NCBI GenBank assembly: GCA_963575745.1
Contig: CAUYUJ010015271.1
Span: 563,908 to 627,907, forward strand
From: Prorocentrum cordatum
Lineage: Eukaryota > Sar > Dinophyceae > Prorocentrales > Prorocentraceae
Length of the DNA stretch: 64,000 nt
Reading direction: 5' to 3'
Shown one piece after another: positions 59,001 through 64,000 of this stretch. How positions within the stretch are numbered: position 1 is the first letter of the stretch; each line of letters starts with the position of its first letter. The translations under genes and the position numbers were made by a program. The notes below the pieces were generated by a model, which was given only the letters and a program-made list of their open reading frames with translations, did no database searches and was not told where the DNA came from.

Positions 59001-61224
59001 GCGAGAGCACTCAGCAGCCTCGCATACGAAATTGCTTACATTCTCTTTGTAGGGGGATCCGACATTGAGAGGCAGGAAGCAAGCTTGACTGCTCTGTTCC
59101 ATGATACCAGCGCCATCGCTTCAACACTACAGATGGTGGTCGAGCAAATGGGTCTGCCGAATGTAACATCCGTACTTGCAACCATACCAGAAATTCGATT
59201 GTGGTCTGCACCGGCGACAACACACACGTCAACGACGGATCTTGGCACGAGCAGCCCAGAGCTACCGATCGGAGCATGCGTCGGCGGCCCAGAGTTGCCG
59301 ACCGGGTATGAGGTGTGGGATCCAGGCTGCGTCAATATGAGCTACCTGGACGTGTGTAATATCTCATGCTCCGACGGTTACGAACATCTGGGGGGCCCAG
59401 TCCAGATCGATTGCTCTGCCACAGCGGGTTACAGCTGGGTCAACGGCTCGGGAGCTTGCACCGAGAAGTCATGCTACGCGGACTCGGTGCCAGACATGTG
59501 GGGTGTGGCCAGTGCTTCTTCTTGCGTCGGCACTGCAAGCGGCACAAGCTGCTCGCCAGTATGCAACGACTCGTACGAACTGATCGAGCCAATGACGTGC
59601 AACAAGGGCCAATTCGATGAGCTGCCATTGATATGTGTACCTTCCGAGCACGCAGGGACGCTCGAGGTCGTGGACACACTTTTCATTGAGATGACAATCG
59701 CCACCAATGAGTCCCAGTCGGGTCTCACCGCCGAGTGGGCCAGAAGTGCTGGAGGCGAGGCTGCCATCAAGAGCTCGATCGGCAAGACCTTGGGCCTGCT
59801 GCAGGGGCAGATCTTCCTGAAAGGGCAGAAGGACCTGACCTCCGACCGGGGCCCTGCCGCTCCATCGCAGGGGCTGTTCTTAGAGGTCGTGCTCCAGCCG
59901 TACCCGATTGACAACGTGACAGACCTGGAGAATCGCATCCCTGCCCTGGGCGGGGGCAACTTTACCCGCGAGCTCGACGCGGCCCTAAGGAGCTCCGGAA
60001 CCAGCGCCCTGCCTGGCCTCGCCGCGGCCACGCTCGTCGTCGTGGCGCCCGCGCAGGTCAGCTTCACCCTTCCCGTGGCGCGATGGGTTGCCCGCGGTGA
60101 CTGGACGTTGTGCAGCAATCTCTGCGGCCTTCGAGGAAACAATCAGAAGCATGAACTTTCGGAGGTTCGCGCGCATCTCTTGGACTGGAGCTGGACCCCC
60201 CTGGCGGCCCGGGCGTTGCGTAATGGGGGGGGGCGATAAGATGAAGGGGGTCAAGGAAGGTGCACCTCTCGTGCACGAAATGAGACCACAAGGGGTTCCC
60301 TGGGACCCACGAAAAGGGGCACGAAGGGAGTGCGCTTCTTCGCCCCCGTATTTATCGCCCTCCCCATTAAGCAGCGGCCAAGCGGCGCCTCCAGCGCCGC
60401 CCTTCGCGCGTTCCGCGCGCCAGGCCGGGTGCAGCGCCGATGCAAGAAATCCGCCCGCACCTCCGAAAGTTTACGTTTGCACTGTCTTGCTGTTTCCTCC
60501 AGGCGCGGGCGTGCGCACCCGCATGGTGGAGTGCCAGGGTGCGTGGGGGAGCGACGCCGTCGACCTGTGCAACGCCAACGCTGCCCCAGGATTCACCATG
60601 GAGTCGTACATGCCTGCCTCCGAGTCCTGTGAGCAGTACACATTGTGCGCCTACGACTGGACCTGCCCAGGCGGCCCAGATCCTGTGACGGGCGAGGGCT
60701 GCGAGGCGCAGGCATCGGGCGTAGCAGTGGCGCTCTGTGTCACGTTCCTCTGCTGTGTTTGCCTGATGTGCCGACTGGCCCGGAGAAGGTACAAAACGTT
60801 GATGCCGACAGGCATCGTGTGGACGAGGGAAGAAGGACTTGACGACGGTGGCGGGAATCTTCGAGAGACGAACGATACTGCTCCAGAGGCAGCTACGTTT
60901 GACATGGGTTCGGCAACAAGCTTTTCCCACAACGTCTTCCAAAAGGGGCAGACGGTGGATTATTGGTCAGCCGCCACAAAGACATGGCTGCCAGCCGAGA
61001 TCCTCGATGTCAGGGACGCCAGCTACGACATACGGGTTGGGGCTGCCGAGCAGACAGTGCACGGCGTAAGCGTAAAGGACCTGCGCGTGCCATTCGATGA
61101 AGTCGAATCGGCGAAGGTGCACGAGGTTCACACCCCCACACAGAGTGTATCCAACGCCGCAGGGGCACCAGAGCGTGCCACAGCGCACCTAGTGCCGGCG
61201 GCCGAGGATGTTTTCATCGTCTGA
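33112..61224 (+). CDS. Giant mucin-like type I membrane protein, four exons (gene model)
   Basis: Joining 33112-35096, 42042-46022, 52499-60126 and 60503-61224 gives 14,316 bases, 4,771 residues, in one frame. There is exactly one signal peptide (MHSPRLLAVPWSELLGFACA) and one membrane segment (VAVALCVTFLCCVCLMC, about residues 4602-4625). The order is signal peptide; Cys domains alternating with Ser/Thr tracts; an SEA-like domain (~2690-2815); 33/37-residue repeats; 102-residue repeats; a second SEA-like domain (~4090-4225); two sushi-like modules (~4245-4375); a thrombospondin-1-like module across exons 3 and 4; membrane segment; and a cytoplasmic tail with a tudor/Agenet-like QTVDYWSAATKTWLPAEI stretch. 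The expected role is a heavily O-glycosylated cell-surface or adhesion protein. Introns 1 and 2 are inferred from phase-matched GT-AG sites; three separate genes remain possible. Confidence 0.5.
35097..42041 (+). other. Putative intron 1, 6.9 kb, mostly satellite
   Basis: GT-AG, phase 2: GGGAT|GTAGAT to TTCGGGCAG|CTCC. Contents in order: CTTGGG-type repeat (35101-35465), short unique DNA (35466-35640), a ~100-bp satellite (35640-41590) with GGA arrays at 37202-37323 and 38045-38275, a block TTTCGAGAACCCAACCA (41619-41635), and a second CTTGGG-type fragment (41670-41930). The many short Arg/Ser frames are satellite translations. There is no gene inside. Confidence 0.5.
35640..41590. repeat. 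Satellite C, ~100-bp tandem array (first copy)
   Basis: About 58 units built on CAGATCGCAGCCCCCCAGGG, ACGGCGAGGTCTCGATCTGG, TCTGCGTAAGACGTCACTGC and GGGCCTCCCAGGAGCTCACC. Units differ by small indels, so the array is moderately diverged. GGA microsatellites interrupt it. Confidence 0.9.
42042..46022 (+). CDS. Exon 2: three tandem 453-residue modules
   Basis: Three direct copies of a 1,359-bp unit (matching points 42072, 43431, 44790) each encode LLGFGDTCASQGYEEIGDST, KQYVCKG, the RYPDLCQMWYFHVVN domain and a Thr/Ser tract. Copies are nearly identical even at silent sites, which means recent duplication or gene conversion. Both borders are phase 2, so the exon (3,981 bases) can be gained or lost without shifting frame. 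It has no signal peptide or plausible start of its own and ends in the same ATAPGM-stop as exon 1, removed if the GT at 46023-46024 is used. Confidence 0.6.
46023..52498 (+). other. Putative intron 2, 6.5 kb, duplicate of intron 1
   Basis: Same splice contexts and same internal order as intron 1, with high identity throughout: CTTGGG-type repeat 46027-46391, satellite C 46566-52045, GGA arrays 47965-48050 and 48781-49056, terminal block near 52075-52095, CTTGGG fragment 52127-52387. The offset from intron 1 is 10,926 bp at the start and 10,457 bp at the end, the difference being satellite and microsatellite indels. Confidence 0.5.
46566..52045. repeat. Satellite C, second copy of the array
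   Basis: It follows the first array unit by unit, including unit-specific variants (for example the GCATCACAGAAGCTCACC variant near 39820 and 50490). The whole array was therefore copied in one event, not independently amplified. Confidence 0.9.
52499..60126 (+). CDS. Exon 3: main extracellular stalk and adhesion modules
   Basis: It starts with one Cys-domain pair (52517-53100), then Ser/Thr repeats including a 63-residue unit three times (53760-54290). 54600-54960 encodes a folded domain with SSRRLSSSYDIDVEIVAP, SEA-like in length and pattern. 55320-57286 is a 33/37-residue repeat (TAPEESTTPMAETTGAVSAT), and 57287-58150 a 102-residue unit three times. Next come a second SEA-like domain (58797-59210), two sushi-like Cys modules (59266-59640), another folded domain, and the opening of a thrombospondin-1 repeat (GDWTLCSNLCG) at the 3' end. 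The 5' side lacks a signal peptide, consistent with an internal exon. Confidence 0.65.
53760..54290 (+). repeat. Coding 189-bp tandem repeat, three copies
   Basis: Units start near 53760, 53950 and 54139 and encode STKTDTSTT...SSDSSSTT; the last two are almost identical. Confidence 0.85.
55320..57286 (+). repeat. Coding 99/111-bp tandem repeat
   Basis: About 18 units of 111 bp (37 residues) or 99 bp (33 residues, with QVDAFTTAPEDS). GGAGACAGCAC words at 55872, 55983 and 56082 show both spacings. Higher-order pairs of the two unit types recur. Confidence 0.9.
57287..58150 (+). repeat. Coding 306-bp tandem repeat, three copies
   Basis: Copies start near 57287, 57593 and 57899, each encoding TVSTVST(T/A)SSTT, KTGTSSTT and SMSGTTASMTSATSS. 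The third is truncated at its end. Confidence 0.85.
60127..60502 (+). mobile_element. Intron 3: 376-bp fold-back intron (introner-like), GC-AG
   Basis: The exons join as CSNLCG to AGVRTRMVEC, restoring a thrombospondin-1 repeat, with donor G|GCCTTC and acceptor CTCCAG|GCGCGG (phase 1). The two intron halves are inverted repeats: ACTTTCGGAGGT at 60153-60164 pairs with ACCTCCGAAAGT at 60461-60472, GAGGAAAC near the donor pairs with GTTTCCTC near the acceptor, and TAATGGG...GGGCGATAA near the inner ends pairs with TTATCGCCCTCCCCATTA. The inverted repeat runs almost from splice site to splice site, as in introner elements that create introns on insertion. Confidence 0.75.
60503..61224 (+). CDS. 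Exon 4: end of thrombospondin-1 repeat, membrane segment, cytoplasmic tail
   Basis: It opens with AGVRTRMVECQGAW and later Cys residues (SCEQYTLCAYDWTC) that complete the thrombospondin-like repeat. A 17- to 20-residue hydrophobic segment rich in Val and Cys (60717-60775) is followed by RLARRRYK, a positive-inside stop-transfer signal. The ~145-residue tail contains GQTVDYWSAATKTWLPAEIL and DIRV, a short beta-rich module seen in many dinoflagellate proteins and similar to tudor/Agenet folds. Stop at 61222-61224. Confidence 0.75.
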
Positions 61225-62099
61225 TTTTTTTGCTCGATGTCCGAGACTTTTGTTTTGTAGGTCTTAAGGCTGTGGTCAATCTGATCTGGGGAGAATCTTG
61301 GGATTCCGATCGTAGAAAGTGATGCGAGCGAGTGGGCCTCAAGCCGTAGGTTCCTGCACTCTCGACGTGCAGACGATGTGCCAACTGGGAGGGTGTCTAC
61401 CATGCGCACCAAAGTGCACCTTGGTTCGGGGCAACCATAGGGTACCATAATCAAGGCACCATCCGTAGAGCATCAGAGGGCACCAACCAAAGGGCGCCAA
61501 GCGCGTCAACGGCCGACTGCGACTGCCAGCGCACCACAAGGCACCGGCCACAGCCCACCAACCAGAGGGCACCATAGGGCATCAACCACGTAGGGCACCA
61601 CGTGCGCCGGCGGCCGACTGCGTCATCCTAGGCACATAGGGCACCAACCAGAGAACATACTTCCATAGCCATAGGGCACCAACCACCAGACGTCATTCAA
61701 AGAGGGAACCAAGCATGCCAACTGCCGGCTGCGACACCTACGGCACCATAAGGCATCACCCTGCACCAGATGGTAGCCACCATGAGGCATCGGTCGCCAA
61801 CGGCCGACTGCGACACCGTGCCAGGTCTTCAAAGACTTGGTAACAAAACCCCGTCCAAAGCGCAAGCGTACTGATGGGGCAATCACATCCAGGGGGTGAT
61901 AACACATCCGGACACAAGCAACATTTCCTGAGTTCAGGAAAGTGTTGTCTGAAGCACAATGGCTCGTGTGTGTGTGGAAAGCAGTGGATTGGGCGGGGAT
62001 GACGGTTTTGCTGGTCCATACGCCGCGAAAGTTGTAAGGGCTCCCATGTCCTATATCAAAATAGACGGCATCGGACAACAGAGTGTGAACAGGTTGCCG
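61225..62099. repeat. GGGCACCA repeats downstream of the giant gene
   Basis: 61430-61830 consists of AGGGCACCAACCA and CATAGGGCACC words with (C/G)GGCCGACTGCGAC recurring near 61508, 61611, 61720 and 61799, a degenerate repeat of 80 to 110 bp. 61830-62099 has no recognised content. Confidence 0.7.
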
Positions 62100-62447
62100 C
62101 GCGATGCAGTGCCAGGTGCCATGCCTGTTGCCGTGCCGTGCTCAGGTTTCAGAAGGCGAAAAAGTTGTGGTGCCGTGCTGTGCCTTGCCGTACACGCGTG
62201 CCGTGCCGTGCCGCGGTTGTTTTCGAGAGTGCGCAGAAGTTGTCGTTGCGTACCCGCGTGCAGTGCAGTGCCGTGCCGTGCCCGCGTGCCGTGCCGTACC
62301 ACGCTTTGGCTCGAGAGTGCGAAGCAGCTGCCGTGGCGTGCCAAGCCCTCGTGCCGTGTTCTGTTTCGAGGGTGCGACGAATTTGTTGCGTCGTGCATTG
62401 CCGCGCCCGCCAACCGTGCCGTGCTGGATTTCGAGAGTGCGAAAGTC
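62100..62447. repeat. GTGCCGTGCC degenerate repeat
   Basis: GTGCCGTGC words alternate with TTCGAGAGTGCG (near 62222, 62311, 62368 and 62431) at irregular 57- to 90-bp spacing. Confidence 0.75.
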
Positions 62448-62602
62448 GGCGGCGAGCGAGGGGGGGAAATGAGAAGGAAAAGGTTTTTTTTTCTTCGGGG
62501 AAGGCTTAGAACACTTCTCAGAAGGCTGGTGGATTTCCGAACCCTCTGAGAAGGCCCGTCCCTTCTCACTTCCCCCCTTCGCTCGCCGCCGAGAAAAAGG
62601 CT
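62448..62602. mobile_element. 155-bp fold-back (MITE-like) element
   Basis: CGGCGGCGAGCGAGGGGGGG, followed by AAATGAGAAGG at the left end, pairs with CCTTCTCACTTCCCCCCTTC and GCTCGCCGCCG at the right end, about 30 bp with a few mismatches. The interior contains CTTCTCAGAAG and TCTGAGAAGG, so it folds further. No clear target duplication. Confidence 0.65.
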
Positions 62603-63133
62603 GCCGTGCCTCCTTTGCCGTCCTGGGGCCGCCATGTGGCGTCCTGGGTGCATTTTGAATGTGTCTTGGAGCCATGTGTCGCGGCATCGGTGACCAGCCC
62701 AGGCCGTCTTGGAGGCCAGCTTGCACATGCGCCTTGTTGTGCGTGTGGGACCAGTCGGAACGCTCAGGAACTGTCGGGACGGGGAGGGCGGTGCACGCGG
62801 CTGTGTGTTTCGAGGAGAGGGCCTTGGCATTCTGCCAGGTAGTCCTCGGCATTCTGCCACGCCTTAGCCTGCCAGGGAGCACGGTAGCGGGATCTATCCA
62901 TCAACCGTTGGACTCTACGTCAAGGCACCAACCGTCGGACAACCACAGGAAAGTCACCGGACAACCACGCGACCACCAAGCTACCAGAACCACATTTTCA
63001 CCACCAGCATCTTCGTTGTCTTGTTTCATTTCCACTGTCCTCACCATCTCGTTCCTCCTCGAATTCGTCCTCCTCCTTCTCATGTTTATCCTCTCCTGTC
63101 CTCCACCACATTGTGGTCCCCCTCTTTCTCCTC
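62603..63133. other. No gene recognised
   Basis: Mixed sequence; 62830-62870 repeats GGCATTCTGCCA; 62990-63120 is pyrimidine rich ahead of the final element. Confidence 0.4.
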
Positions 63134-63150
63134 AGCCGTTCTGGCTCAGG
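63134..63150 (+). other. Degenerate spliced-leader relict
   Basis: AGCCGTTCTGGCTCAGG matches 14 of 17 bases of the leader and is preceded by a pyrimidine-rich tract. It directly precedes the LINE ORF1-like frame. Confidence 0.4.
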
Positions 63151-63968
63151 CAGTCGCCCGAGCTTGCAACAGCATGCTTATTCGGAACGGCCACGTGTTG
63201 TTGCGAGCCAGCTGGCTCTTTTTCCACCGTGCTCTTGGGAACAATTTCTTCGCCTTGCTGCCCTTGCGGGGGCGGTGTCAACCATCCTGTCCCAGATTTT
63301 CCGCTAGGAGGCACACGGCACCGAAAGCTGATGAACCCGCCGTCCTCCCAGGACCACGTGAACCACGGTGGGGCAGCCCCAAATGCGGACGCAACCAGAG
63401 TTATGCGAGCCGCACTAGATGCTGGTGTGGCAGGATGGCCCCTACGCCGATCATCGCGACAGCACGCCGTGCTGCCCAAGCTGCTGGTCCTGATGGCGGT
63501 AGTGGTGGTTATGTTCAGCGTGGGCCTCGCGGTGCTTGGGTTCAGGGACCACGCAAGAGTATGGATGTCTCTGCCCAGCTCACCTCCATCGAGAAGCACA
63601 TGTTGGAACAGTGCAGGCAGATGTTCAACAAGTCCGTCTCCCCGTCGACGGTGGACCCGAGGCATACTTGTGACGGCGATGATGGTCAGTCCGAAAAGGA
63701 CGAATGTGATGATGATGGTAATGATGGTGCTGAGGGAAACAGGCTTCGTGAGCGCGTCCATCACTTGGGCGAGTCCCTCCAGTCGGTCAAGAAGCGCGGC
63801 GACACCATCTCGGTTGCCGTGCGTAATGAACCCCAGCCAGCGCTTGACACTGCCAGGAAGCTCACTCAGGACAAGAAGCCCGTGTTCTCTCGTTATAATG
63901 CAGACGGGCTCAAGTTGGCGCGATGCAGGCTGCATTTCGACAAAAAGCCAGTCGGACATCAACGATGA
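63151..63968 (+). CDS. LINE ORF1-like protein with zinc finger
   Basis: The frame runs from upstream of the leader relict to the stop at 63966-63968. KCGRNQSYASRTRCWCGR is a compact Cys-X(n)-Cys zinc finger of the kind found in ORF1 of dinoflagellate LINEs. A helical charged region follows (QLTSIEKHMLEQCRQMFNK, then RLRERVHHLGESLQSVKKR), probably a coiled coil for ORF1 multimers and nucleic-acid binding, and the frame ends HFDKKPVGHQR. The first ATG downstream of the leader is around 63174. The endonuclease/reverse transcriptase part would lie beyond the window edge. Confidence 0.5.
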
Positions 63969-64000
63969 AACGTACAGTCGTGTGGCTGATGCTCAACAGG

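Noticed and set aside
61225-62099. Possible tRNA or rRNA genes in the spacer
   Set aside because: No cloverleaf-type arms, B-box or rRNA core words could be found by eye in this spacer or in the other gaps.

Overview
The window looks like nuclear DNA of a dinoflagellate. The best evidence is repeated near-matches to the dinoflagellate spliced leader (core GTAGCCATTTTGGCTCAAG) fixed in genomic DNA. Supporting signs are GC-AG and GA-AG introns, high GC, very dense satellite and retroelement content, and protein families I know only from dinoflagellates (a LINE with a Cys/His C-terminus, a tyrosine-recombinase retroelement, Ser/Thr-rich surface proteins). The style resembles large free-living genomes such as Prorocentrum, but genus cannot be fixed from this sequence.

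Left third (1-20 kb): a decayed LINE (419-2896 and 12413-13543) is split by a 9,516-bp element with terminal inverted repeats (2897-12412). Removing the element plus one copy of a 2-bp TG duplication restores the LINE reading frame exactly. The element carries four genes on the minus strand, in the order B (11903-10198), A (9720-8506), C (7469-6287) and a transposase-like gene T (5987-3629). Each gene has a spliced-leader-like sequence just upstream, and further copies sit in the terminal repeats pointing outward. Downstream come two alternating satellite families (14.4-18.8 kb), a 228-bp MITE with TA target duplications (19325-19552) and a dispersed repeat rich in CTTGGGGGCC.

Middle third (20.7-31 kb): a roughly 10.2-kb tyrosine-recombinase retrotransposon with split direct repeats in the order A1 - interior - B1 - A2 - B2. 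It contains degenerate reverse transcriptase/RNase H and recombinase reading frames, a duplicated domain of unknown function and a 1.1-kb minisatellite.

Right half (33-61.2 kb): best read as one giant gene of four exons (about 4,771 codons). It encodes a secreted-then-anchored mucin-like membrane protein: signal peptide, repeated Cys domains, very long Ser/Thr tracts, sushi-like and thrombospondin-like modules, one membrane segment and a short cytoplasmic tail. Two introns of 6.9 and 6.5 kb consist mainly of a ~100-bp satellite and are copies of each other. The third intron is a 376-bp fold-back of the introner type. The alternative is three separate, partly truncated paralogues. The window ends with repeats, a small fold-back element and the start of another LINE (ORF1 with a zinc finger). 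Most other open frames are readings of satellites or opposite strands of repeats.
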